Below, in pieces: positions 19,501 through 26,670 of a stretch of DNA of 64,000 nucleotides. The notes beneath the pieces are model-generated. The model did no database searches, was not told the origin of the DNA, and saw nothing but the letters and a program-made list of their open reading frames with translations. The position numbers were made by a program, and so were the translations under genes. The stretch covers positions 21,443 through 85,442 of the forward strand of contig CAYZJH010000010.1 in assembly GCA_964478625.1 (NCBI GenBank), given 5' to 3'. Source of the DNA: SKZT01 sp964478625. Its GTDB lineage: Bacteria; Desulfobacterota; Desulfobacteria; Desulfobacterales; SKZT01. The first letter of the stretch is position 1. Each line of letters opens with the position of its first letter.

Positions 19501-22146
19501 ATCCAGAGTCGGTACCGGAAATTCGCCGGTATTCCAGCTGATCGAACCTGACGAACCGATATAAATCTGGTCACCATTTTCACTGGTAAGCATATCCATT
19601 GGAATGATGAGATCTACAGCACCGTTCAGGATAAACTGTGGAAGAGAATTGGTCATTCGGTGTATCGTCAGCCCGGTCTGGATACCGTTTTGTATACCTC
19701 CGAGAAGTTTCAGGGCAAAGCCGCCTCCCAACGAAAAACGGATATCTTCAGCCAGATAGACCGATCCGGTGGGATATCCGCTAAGGTCCCAATCCACTTC
19801 ATTGAAGGCAATCTGCAGGGGTGCCTGCTCCGGTAGCGGAATTGTTATCTGTCCTTTAGCTCCTTTAATTTTTGGGATCGGTTCGCTGCTGTTGAGGCTT
19901 AGAAAAGCCGTTTCCAAAAGTCCGGCAAAGCCGGGGGCACCGTTTTCAGACAAGTTTACGCCGATATTCTCCAAAACAATGGAGGCATGGAAAGCCAATG
20001 TATCATTTTCATTTACCAGGCTTATCGGCTGACTGCCGATCCTGGCTGAAGCCCGTTCGTTTCCGCCGTGGTTGAAAAATTTCGGAAGCAGAAACTTTCC
20101 AGCCTTCAATTGCAGTTCAAACCCGTTGGTGTTGAATTCAAAAACCGTATGAAGCAGATCGACCGCCAGGTGAAAATCCGATAGTCCCGGGTGTTGATCC
20201 AGGTCGCCCACCGCCATAAATCCGCCGGAACCATCAATGATTTCAATGCTTCCGGTTAAAGGTCGGGTGGATACTTTCAGGCTTAATTGAGCTTTGAAAA
20301 GGTACAGCTGATTGAAAAAGTTGAGGTCGCCAACTTCAAGCAAGGTGTCGATTTGAATATTTTCCGGGTCGTTAATATCCGGAAAAAGCAATCCCGCCTC
20401 CATTTGCACGGTCTGACCGTTTCCAAGATCCAGCTGCCCGTGCAAGGATGCACTAAATTCCATATTTTCAAAGAAGATATTCACACCTGCTTTTTGGACT
20501 TTAATTCCGCCGGGTAATTCCCAGCTCAAATTCTGCCCGGTACTGACAGCACTGAACTGCTTAATGTCCCAGTTGTCATCAGGATTACGCCCCAGCTCTA
20601 AATCACCGGTTATTTCTATTTCCGCAATCCCAATGTTTTGCCTGGGTATTTTAAATAGAGCCGCCACACCAAAAGCAAAGACACCATCGCCTGCGGCTTT
20701 CATCTCCAGGACCGGTCTGCTTTCTTCAATGGGGTATAGCCAAACGCCGTTGCCTAAATGAATTTCAGCCGAAGTTTGCAGATGAACCTGATCCCGGTCG
20801 AACCTCAACATTGCCGATATGCTGCCGGAAGCCACGGGCAACATTAGTTTTCCGGAAACATCCACGGAAAAAGGAAACGCTTCGGGATCCGTCATGGGCA
20901 GAACAATTCCCTGAATAGTCAGTTGAGCTTCCTGTATGGATAGGCCTTCAAGGCCGCCAAACCTGAAGTTACCGGTAATTTCCATTTTATCGATGCTCAA
21001 TTTGGGGTCTTCACCTTCAACCACCACCAGACGGCCTACTGCACCTGCCCCGATGGAATTTCCGGACTCATCCGACAGCATTTCCAAAGGAAATTCCAGA
21101 CCGACTCCGCCGACAATCTCAAAAGTCAAGACTTGGTTGTCATTCTCGTAGAGGTATAAGCCCGGGGCGTTTTGCCCGCCTGTTGTGTCCAAAGACGGTA
21201 AGAGAGTAATTTTCACCCAGTCCTGCTGAAAAATAACGACACTGCCATCCGGTTGCTTGATCTCCGGCAGCCACAAAAGGTTCCAGGCCTCCTGATCGAT
21301 AACCATTTGGGGATATCCTGGTTCGGAAAGCCGGATAGTCATAGGGGGATCTTCAGGTTCCGGAAAAGGCAACCAGTTTCCCCTTTCCAGTCTCAAACCC
21401 GTGGCATCCAGGCGCACCACCATGCCATCCAGACCGCGGTTTCCAATGGATTGGTAAAGTTCACGCCGGAATTTATGAAATAGTTTTTGCACCTCATTTA
21501 AAAAAGATTTCAGAGAGTTCACTTCAGAAAAATTGATTTGATAAATCAGGGCGGCAAAAGGATTGGTTTGAGGGTTCAGCAGACCCTGCCAGTTGATTGT
21601 GGGACGTTCGATCGGGTAACGGACAGGTGCTTTGGAAGGGTTATTACCCGGATAAATGGCAGAAGCCGGGTGAATGACAATCAGCCCGAACAGTTTTCCC
21701 AGTGAGAAAGCCAGAGGCGCCCTGTGGTGTAAATAACGTAATATCAAATGATTAAACAGGTCTTTCCCGAACTCGGCGGCATGTTCCGGAACAATACTGT
21801 CCAACGTGTCTGCCACGTCTTCCAGCCCCATGAGGGTGGGGTATAGTGCTTCAATTCGTTCGATAAAAGCCTTAAAACGGGTATGGGCCTCCTGAACCAC
21901 AGTCTCATCATCCTCGTTAGTTATCGCAAGCGAAATGGCCTCGGCTGTTTGTTCTGCCAGGTGAAAGTCTTCTGATAAACGGACAGGATCTACCCCAAAA
22001 ATAGTATCCAAATCCCAGCCCGTTTGGTGAAGCATGCGATAAAGGGCAATGGGATTGCCGGCTGCGGAAAACAGGGGAGCAGACAGGTGCCTGAATTCTT
22101 CCATAGTGGAGTGAAAAAAAGCTTTGAAAAATCTTGAAAGTGCCAT
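13591..22146 (-). CDS. Giant beta-rich repeat protein (2851 residues), function unknown
   Basis: Starts at ATG 22146 behind GGGAA. Residues 1-230 are largely helical. From about 240 to the end the chain is dominated by alternating short strands with Gly/Asn turns and few Cys, like large beta-taco or beta-solenoid proteins (AsmA/TamB-like texture). There is no signal peptide or membrane segment. An internal duplication is visible: residues about 345-440 and 843-935 share (F/I)P(L/M)(E/D)ML(S/T)(D/S)E(S/N)G, then G(N/S)FR(F/L)GG..G(L/I).IQ. A Pro/Glu-rich linker lies near 1130-1200. The C-terminus has a Lys-Thr repeat (KKKTTTTTTK) followed by an amphipathic segment. It lies just downstream of the PhoD-like gene. 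No family is confidently recognised; large cargo, adhesin or lipid-handling protein are all possible. Confidence 0.8.
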   Translation of the reverse strand: MALSRFFKAFFHSTMEEFRHLSAPLFSAAGNPIALYRMLHQTGWDLDTIFGVDPVRLSEDFHLAEQTAEAISLAITNEDDETVVQEAHTRFKAFIERIEALYPTLMGLEDVADTLDSIVPEHAAEFGKDLFNHLILRYLHHRAPLAFSLGKLFGLIVIHPASAIYPGNNPSKAPVRYPIERPTINWQGLLNPQTNPFAALIYQINFSEVNSLKSFLNEVQKLFHKFRRELYQSIGNRGLDGMVVRLDATGLRLERGNWLPFPEPEDPPMTIRLSEPGYPQMVIDQEAWNLLWLPEIKQPDGSVVIFQQDWVKITLLPSLDTTGGQNAPGLYLYENDNQVLTFEIVGGVGLEFPLEMLSDESGNSIGAGAVGRLVVVEGEDPKLSIDKMEITGNFRFGGLEGLSIQEAQLTIQGIVLPMTDPEAFPFSVDVSGKLMLPVASGSISAMLRFDRDQVHLQTSAEIHLGNGVWLYPIEESRPVLEMKAAGDGVFAFGVAALFKIPRQNIGIAEIEITGDLELGRNPDDNWDIKQFSAVSTGQNLSWELPGGIKVQKAGVNIFFENMEFSASLHGQLDLGNGQTVQMEAGLLFPDINDPENIQIDTLLEVGDLNFFNQLYLFKAQLSLKVSTRPLTGSIEIIDGSGGFMAVGDLDQHPGLSDFHLAVDLLHTVFEFNTNGFELQLKAGKFLLPKFFNHGGNERASARIGSQPISLVNENDTLAFHASIVLENIGVNLSENGAPGFAGLLETAFLSLNSSEPIPKIKGAKGQITIPLPEQAPLQIAFNEVDWDLSGYPTGSVYLAEDIRFSLGGGFALKLLGGIQNGIQTGLTIHRMTNSLPQFILNGAVDLIIPMDMLTSENGDQIYIGSSGSISWNTGEFPVPTLDALRIGGSFRLGGTKGIRIQDGELTASGIAHMLHPSQAQPFQLLLSGKIYLGDNGPGAGIQDAGFIFTGTDFPEFDFKGFYVRPGEELLGAADQLPLKVRDLEVTFIEPEPMPQRLNPTNIRVTLSAELELPLPSGGNLLGMVDDISVHFNEHGMPIRKDGSSGIDIDGIGMGIDSFEAGGIVLNGVVYLGGLDNPDDLFFAGKVGGMFNGTGVSALLALDTKGPRGLCLDISGGSAGISLAYGFMLTGAEGGVIFPNLEGRVSNADPCDIRTYIQINNEGRPERTEQPPVFRQEIPEDEKVIGQPSPEPENPEFDCPQGLCPPPAVSIISQPHPDRKKYPDRVILKLTCIDEPMLNQMGITPAFFSQLGLTTPDAIAEAVAGNLFHLIVQGFPDPATLPLPPDTKSQVAGLSEKLKADARNLLIQELSKGISQALGSNTSVYNAVRESAYAGIPSPETTLKLTGSFSYAGVSAFLSVTGGFSITTVMIPQPVPLISTVGILGSINLLGIPMGTARLFMNLTDPGGIPLLLPTICGDLYAGVGPVEFGQMRMKFEAEGMAEGLANAGLIFAEHLSGPLIRELLNIFAEEILIHPDFDSNRPSSAFALLNFNQLVAFAGGLINLPPERITPNIQSCLVQLTTNAWNSFDPKFLLCGQVQPKIFGFSIGNELVSAKINISKTTFEAQFGFSPSYILSYFFGNIFPSADKASVGMAFQLPDPVDLVNKMLNTDTGSLEQMTSYLQDGFEHVLKNAVYTVEYELIPLGLKMADAEGRLIMPDLINHPARPVSKWKRPEDRTDKIYLSRLQLLLRALEVNVLANPLWKGTASDLNLLTSNATLGLNMMDYFPHGGFLGAAKLSFPLVLLDGIPPGLMAEAFTQDSDFMGRFDAAKTIIENYILKTEDIGQLGFYVPFPNPPSFTVDGHEPTPVQIVKKMQEEALDWSDIQAGPLLSAEQAFFEGRIRNARVLGVPVFEAKVLAYGPDPVTRKPGRLEVNAKIPPNSWLKQFVEQAHLQFTLTGPPARPVDEYFRELLALMQSYQHHSGRYSEVSAIVESFQNAITENLPQLILETRADRMRIPAALASFFKVQADTSLLIKAYSPFYNPNATGSGLDAQLQRNGGISFSFNGRFGVTGIFEIDIPNVQLALIPFGDSSKMPKVLGEFTADRIDVPFGLPGFEKGRIHFNSAPQRGEHLVEIQGQFSHIPMGLMTIVPLAGNNIITSLVVSHANHRGNFNLTLSGVKIQEAGFIRSDLALNGGTFNQPFTISSNAVWNATATGKRVSIFVGRTEALQMLSGNALSGSVAGKGFSHVAIALEIPFNVQLTAFPNHVLLHRSLILPNRGRVTLSLNSNGEFSLDAETTPFDFGLIRVSGVNNRNLAVQLSQTGFRLLSGAQLHINGLTQTPYNLNQMTIRTDTSFAVEATGGKIGMDQFFEISGGKLSVSRSGNVSSILVESSAFYLFPDTIFSNKMAIGNFSIDSDGYFSIDSNHQSLKLPGLLDAKGRLLFTGNRTGFSGKLENASVKLIPLNLSLNGNMVISRKTIQAGFDSKVYHVSGLIEISPASWHMDWQRQDSFTLKAVNPSLKILNISLIPESQIVFHAHNDSSFSLGFSTSSNLNIIPGLLEIGPALATLTKSKTPVYDLIMKAQIKALKNPVSGQWILSHSADVRLSNGNFKEEITALRNKTFVDVGMASIYSNTSSRTYFGRNGNAYYFEFSNLKFRVLGLENDVSGTCNFSGSLNLQWSTTGQLHLGPFRLPGRKAEVSMNLKSQGFNLKIPSGLLQAPDVTGFPSRGINIPEITIGADGDFVTNLNAFTFNGISMSTTGSNNTIKLYGKERIIRIRNKKSLWGANADLSLDIRSNGSVIGSVSGNFTLSDITVGAVNFPTIQTGSATLTYSSSRNDYQFQTSFILNHVSGKKKTTTTTTKNVFDVVAGIWKTVTETVVNWVNQTFKIRVTLKYGSAGAQAEVQIL

Positions 22147-22191
22147 TATTTAATTCCCGGTTTAGGTTAAGCTGGGGGACAGACCCGTTAT

Positions 22192-25100
22192 TCAGGAAAC
22201 AGGCAGGTCGGTATGGATCTTAACAACAGCAATGTATTCGCCGGGCACATCAGGATTTGGTCGGGAACCCGGAGGTATTTTACCTTCATCATCCAGAGAT
22301 ATTGTGTGCCGGCCTACGCTGCTGCTGATATTTCCACCGATGGTCATCATTGTTTTATTGTTTTTCTCAACGACCACTTCGCATTGCGCCGGCATGGGGC
22401 TGATATCATCCGGATCGATATCGTGATAATCAAAAGCCTGGTCTCTCCAGTGGCAAATTATATCTCCCGGCTCTGGAGCATATTCCGTTATATTGTATAG
22501 CCGGAAAGGATTATTCTTCAGATCCAGTTGCCTGTTTTTCCCGGCAGCCCGCATCAGGTCGATGCTTCGTTCTGAACAGGGAAGCATATCCTTTGACTGG
22601 GCCATTTTAATCAAATAGGAAATAAAGACTGCGCCCCATACCAATTGGTTCGGGTCCGTGGCGGCCTGAAATTTTCCCATAAGCCCGGACAACTGGTAAT
22701 ATTGCCGCAACCTCGCGTATGCCGGGGGATTTGTTTTCCCGTTGAGGGTTGCATAGATTTTTTCACTTCCATCCGGGTTCCACCAGTCATATTCCTGCCA
22801 GGTCAGTCTGACCAGTTCCTCCTTAAAAAAGATCCACCACCGTTCTCCACTCACTTTAAGAGGGACGTCGTGCAGGGTATAAGAAATCAAATCTTTGGTT
22901 TCTCCGGATTTGTGAATCTGCCAGTATAGACTGTGAAACAGACGTGTTACGTTTAACGGATCATTTTGTTCGGATTGGAAACCGATCCGGGCGATGTTAT
23001 TGAACCCCACAATTTCTCTCATTTCATCCCAGTGTCCTTCATATTCTTCAGAAGTGACTTCGGTTGAATAATTATTGATGACTTTGAGGGTTTCCAGGCG
23101 TTCTTGGCGATGGATGTTATTTTGATTTAGATTTTGATTGTCTTTTCTAAAGTAGACAACGTACTCCTGATGATCTTCACCTCTTTCATACACCCCATGA
23201 AAGTTGCCCAGCAAAAAGTCACCCCACAAAAATGAGCCGATACCGCTTCCCAGTTCCCATGCCCCATTGGGCAGAAGCATCTCAAAGTTGAACAAGGAAA
23301 AATCTTTAAAGGAAAGGTAATATTTTATCAGAGCCTGATCATCGGAGGGTAACAGGGGAGCGGTTTGTGTCCACCATTCGCCGATGTTGCCGGCATTTTT
23401 TCCGGTGTCCACCAGGTTTTCTAGGACTTTTTGTCGGATTTGATTGATTTTTCCCCATTCTACAGGACTCACGGTTAAGGGTTTGAACCAAAATTCAAGA
23501 GCGTGTCCGGAACGACCGGCAATTCCAAGTGCTTCGGTCAGGGCGGTTTCGTTCTTCATGGAGCTGGAACAAAGTTGTGCCATCTGGGTTTCACCGGGAA
23601 TACCACTTTCAGGTTTCTTTCCAAAGGAAATAAAATTGGTATAGGCATAATGAACATCTCCTGAGATCAGTACCACGGCTTTATCCTTCAGGTGCTTTCT
23701 GAAACCGGCAAATCCATCGGAATTTCCCTGCCAGGATTCGTAATCCGACTCCTCAACACTTCCGCTTAATGCGATGAAACGTTGAAACAGGTCTTCCAGC
23801 AAAGGGAGGCCGAAAACCGGTGCGGGTGATATCACAATGTTGAGCAAATGATTGGAGAGACCTTCTAATTGATGTTCCATGACTCTCTTGTGAATCAAGG
23901 AGGCAGGGCCTTTACGGCCGATAAAAGAATCCTTGGCAAGGTCGAATTGATCTTTTAAATGATGATGATAGCGGACAGTCCACCCCTCATCAGGAAAGCC
24001 CCGCCATGTGCGGGTATCCAGTGCAATCAGTTTAAAGAAACTGTTTCCGGTGTGTTCATAAGGATCAAATTGCCAGTGCCAGTCTTTTGTTTTATAACTG
24101 CCTTCCATGCGTTCAATAATATGGGCATCCGTATTGGCCCGCTTTTGATCATCATAAGCGAACCTGCCAAGGCCGAAAAGATCAAAAAGGCCGTCATTGC
24201 TGTGAAATGTTATGTTATCCATAATGTCCGGATGACAAGAATTCCCTTCATTATTTATTTTACAGGTCAGTTTTTTCAGAATCCTGTAGCCAGGGTTTTC
24301 AGGTTTTTCCGGATCTTTTTGAGGAATATAATCTTCCGGCCGATTTCCCCAGTCCTGGAATACGGCATAAGCGGCAAGGGCATTTCGGAGCAGATGGGCC
24401 CCAAAAACATTATTGACCGGATCATTGACCTGGACAACCCAGTCTTCATGAAGGTTCCAGTCGTCGGTTACTTCATGATCGTCAAAAATCATCAGGGTCG
24501 GTATATTCGCTAAAACCCTTCGGACTTTGGGAAGGCTTTTCAAAAAACGAAGTGTTTTATCCCGGGCTTTTATCAGACTTTGTTTACTGAGTGGTCCGAA
24601 CAGGCTGTAATTTGGAACGGCATCCCAGTAATAAGGAAGGGTTTTTTCGCCGTATTCATCCACCGGCCAGATTTCATCCGACCAGGTAAAAAGATACATC
24701 ATATAAAATTCCCCGAGAAACATGAGGTGCGCATCCATTGCATCACTGGTCATCCCTGAGAACTCTTTCAGCTCCCTAGCCCGTTGGGGAGGAGAAATCC
24801 TGCTCAGAACAAGAGGTTGTTTCGGCAGTTTGTTTCGGGCGGCAACCATTTTGCCGATTTCAGATGCTGGAGGAAAATTATCGACCGGGGAAGGGGTCTT
24901 ACTGACTTCTATCTGGCCCCAGTGGTTGTCTGATGCTAGCTCCTGAAAAAAGTCCAGGTAGCCTTCCAGAGCGTTTTGCTTAGTGTAATACAATTCCAGA
25001 AAATTCAACACAAAGCCGGTATTTTCCCTGTTGATGTTTATCCATGTATTAAGGTCTTTTTTAAATTCCAGCAAATGAGCTTTGATGCCTGCATATTCGG

Positions 25101-26001
25101 CATAGAATACGGTTTTTTCAAACAGGCTTTTGGGGGGGAAAAGACTGATTAATTGGTCTATCCGGTAAGTCAGATCTGTGAGCAGGGAATAGACGGTTGT
25201 GTAAGAATCACTGGTCACATGATAAGAGGATTTGGCTTCTGTAAGAATTTGAGACAATTCCCGGTTTTTCTCTTTGACATAGAGCTGGAATTCTTTGGCT
25301 TTTGATTCAAACCCTCCGGGGAAAGCGGTCTCTGCAAAAACTTCCCGCCAGCACAATAACGTATTGGCTGCATCATGAAGCGCGCGGAGCAGGGGCGGGG
25401 AAACGTCGTCGGCATAGATCTGATCTCCCGTAAAAAGAAGTAGATGAGGTCTTTTTACAGGATCAGTGTATTGATTTTGATTTTGCAAAAGATCGTCCAA
25501 TGCCGCAAGCATATCTTTCCCCTCACCATGGGGCTTGCGGCAGGAACCATGGATCAGGTTGAACTGGTTAAAGTTTCTCGGTGGAAGAGAAAAACAGGGC
25601 AACTTTCCTTTGGCACAGCCGATATGTTTTTCAGTTTGATGAATAAGATTTATGGATTCATCAGCAAGATCAACGGAACTTGTGTTCGGTTCACTGGATT
25701 TTCTGAATAAAAGATTGTATCCGTAGAGCTTTTCCGGTTCTATCCCGTTGGTTCCAGACAAATCCAGATGCACCATGGCCACGTGCAGATGCATCCCTAA
25801 AGCAATGGTGGAAACAAGGTCATGATTTAAATTGCTATGACTGTAAACAGGAGCACTTGTCGGCTCGATACCGTCATGCAAGGTCAATTCGATGTATCTT
25901 GCTTCCTTCAGAGCCACAAATACACATATGAAATGGCTGGTCACCTTCCTGAGGATAGGACCGCACAATACGAGGTTTAAGTTTTGGATCTGAATAGCCA
26001 T
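22192..26001 (-). CDS. Large PhoD-like metallophosphatase
   Basis: Protein of 1269 residues. PhoD-type calcineurin-like metallophosphatase motifs appear in order: HGSCRKPHG (151-159), GDQIYADD (192-199), MIFDDHEVTDDW (mid-protein) and VVLISGDVHYAY (about two thirds along). The family hydrolyses phosphomonoesters or phosphodiesters. Classical PhoD is about 550 residues; this one has long insertions between the first two metal motifs and an extra 450-residue C-terminal region. There is no twin-arginine or Sec signal, unlike exported PhoD. The N-terminal 140 residues look like a beta-sandwich. Forty-five bases separate it from the giant gene, so the two are probably co-transcribed. Candidate cargo enzyme. 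Confidence 0.85.
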   Translation of the reverse strand: MAIQIQNLNLVLCGPILRKVTSHFICVFVALKEARYIELTLHDGIEPTSAPVYSHSNLNHDLVSTIALGMHLHVAMVHLDLSGTNGIEPEKLYGYNLLFRKSSEPNTSSVDLADESINLIHQTEKHIGCAKGKLPCFSLPPRNFNQFNLIHGSCRKPHGEGKDMLAALDDLLQNQNQYTDPVKRPHLLLFTGDQIYADDVSPPLLRALHDAANTLLCWREVFAETAFPGGFESKAKEFQLYVKEKNRELSQILTEAKSSYHVTSDSYTTVYSLLTDLTYRIDQLISLFPPKSLFEKTVFYAEYAGIKAHLLEFKKDLNTWININRENTGFVLNFLELYYTKQNALEGYLDFFQELASDNHWGQIEVSKTPSPVDNFPPASEIGKMVAARNKLPKQPLVLSRISPPQRARELKEFSGMTSDAMDAHLMFLGEFYMMYLFTWSDEIWPVDEYGEKTLPYYWDAVPNYSLFGPLSKQSLIKARDKTLRFLKSLPKVRRVLANIPTLMIFDDHEVTDDWNLHEDWVVQVNDPVNNVFGAHLLRNALAAYAVFQDWGNRPEDYIPQKDPEKPENPGYRILKKLTCKINNEGNSCHPDIMDNITFHSNDGLFDLFGLGRFAYDDQKRANTDAHIIERMEGSYKTKDWHWQFDPYEHTGNSFFKLIALDTRTWRGFPDEGWTVRYHHHLKDQFDLAKDSFIGRKGPASLIHKRVMEHQLEGLSNHLLNIVISPAPVFGLPLLEDLFQRFIALSGSVEESDYESWQGNSDGFAGFRKHLKDKAVVLISGDVHYAYTNFISFGKKPESGIPGETQMAQLCSSSMKNETALTEALGIAGRSGHALEFWFKPLTVSPVEWGKINQIRQKVLENLVDTGKNAGNIGEWWTQTAPLLPSDDQALIKYYLSFKDFSLFNFEMLLPNGAWELGSGIGSFLWGDFLLGNFHGVYERGEDHQEYVVYFRKDNQNLNQNNIHRQERLETLKVINNYSTEVTSEEYEGHWDEMREIVGFNNIARIGFQSEQNDPLNVTRLFHSLYWQIHKSGETKDLISYTLHDVPLKVSGERWWIFFKEELVRLTWQEYDWWNPDGSEKIYATLNGKTNPPAYARLRQYYQLSGLMGKFQAATDPNQLVWGAVFISYLIKMAQSKDMLPCSERSIDLMRAAGKNRQLDLKNNPFRLYNITEYAPEPGDIICHWRDQAFDYHDIDPDDISPMPAQCEVVVEKNNKTMMTIGGNISSSVGRHTISLDDEGKIPPGSRPNPDVPGEYIAVVKIHTDLPVS

Positions 26002-26016
26002 ACCAATAAACCTTAT

Positions 26017-26631
26017 TTAGTTTTGAATGATTTTTCGTAACGCAGCCTTGACGTCATCTGCGGTTTTGTATTTGGCGGTGGTTTTTGTCCCATCCCGCCA
26101 CTCGCACTCGCATCCTCCGCGAAGCTGCTTGCTGATACTTTCATCAAGTTTGAGCCTGTCAGCCTTTTTTGGGGCATACGGGACTTCATAGACGAAAACA
26201 TCATAGAGTTTTCCTTTAAAATCGTGATGAACCTGGGGCCAGTAACAGATAATGACCAGTTTAGGTTGACCGGTTGTGTCAGGATTGAAAATAAAGACAG
26301 ATTCTATGTACGGGTCTCCGCCTTCCGGTTCGAAAGTATCGATCAGAACCTTCCGGTATTTGTTTTCAGTTTCGGGCACATATATGTAACCTATAATCCG
26401 AAGGTATAGCTGATCCGATTCTTCGAACTCCTGTTTGTAAAATGCAATGATCGCATCAAGTTTTCCGCCCCATGTATTTGTTTCAATCACATTGTGGGTG
26501 AGGGATGTCTCTGGCGGTCCGTATCTCTTTGCGAAACTTTTGGCCGACTCGTTTTTCTGCCGGATTAAATACGATTCACAGGCCACAGGAGCCATCAAAA
26601 TGAAAATGATTGTTGAATAGAGTAGTTTCAT
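26017..26631 (-). CDS. Putative exported protein or lipoprotein, unknown family
   Basis: Protein of 204 residues. The N-terminus (MKLLYSTIIFILMAPVACES) is a signal sequence. PVAC at 15-18 could serve as a weak lipobox, otherwise signal peptidase I cleavage. The mature part is mixed alpha/beta, with an FAKRYGPPETS segment and a CECEW motif near the C-terminus. It is the only clearly exported small protein in this block. It lies 39 bases after the FlhA_C-like gene and 15 bases before the PhoD-like gene. No family recognised. Confidence 0.7.
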   Translation of the reverse strand: MKLLYSTIIFILMAPVACESYLIRQKNESAKSFAKRYGPPETSLTHNVIETNTWGGKLDAIIAFYKQEFEESDQLYLRIIGYIYVPETENKYRKVLIDTFEPEGGDPYIESVFIFNPDTTGQPKLVIICYWPQVHHDFKGKLYDVFVYEVPYAPKKADRLKLDESISKQLRGGCECEWRDGTKTTAKYKTADDVKAALRKIIQN

Positions 26632-26670
26632 GGATTTTCAACGCTTTCATGGGGAAGGGGTGTTTTCCAT

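Noticed and set aside
13600..22000. Many long antisense frames inside the giant gene
   Set aside because: They mirror the base composition of a confident coding frame and lack ribosome sites and family resemblance.
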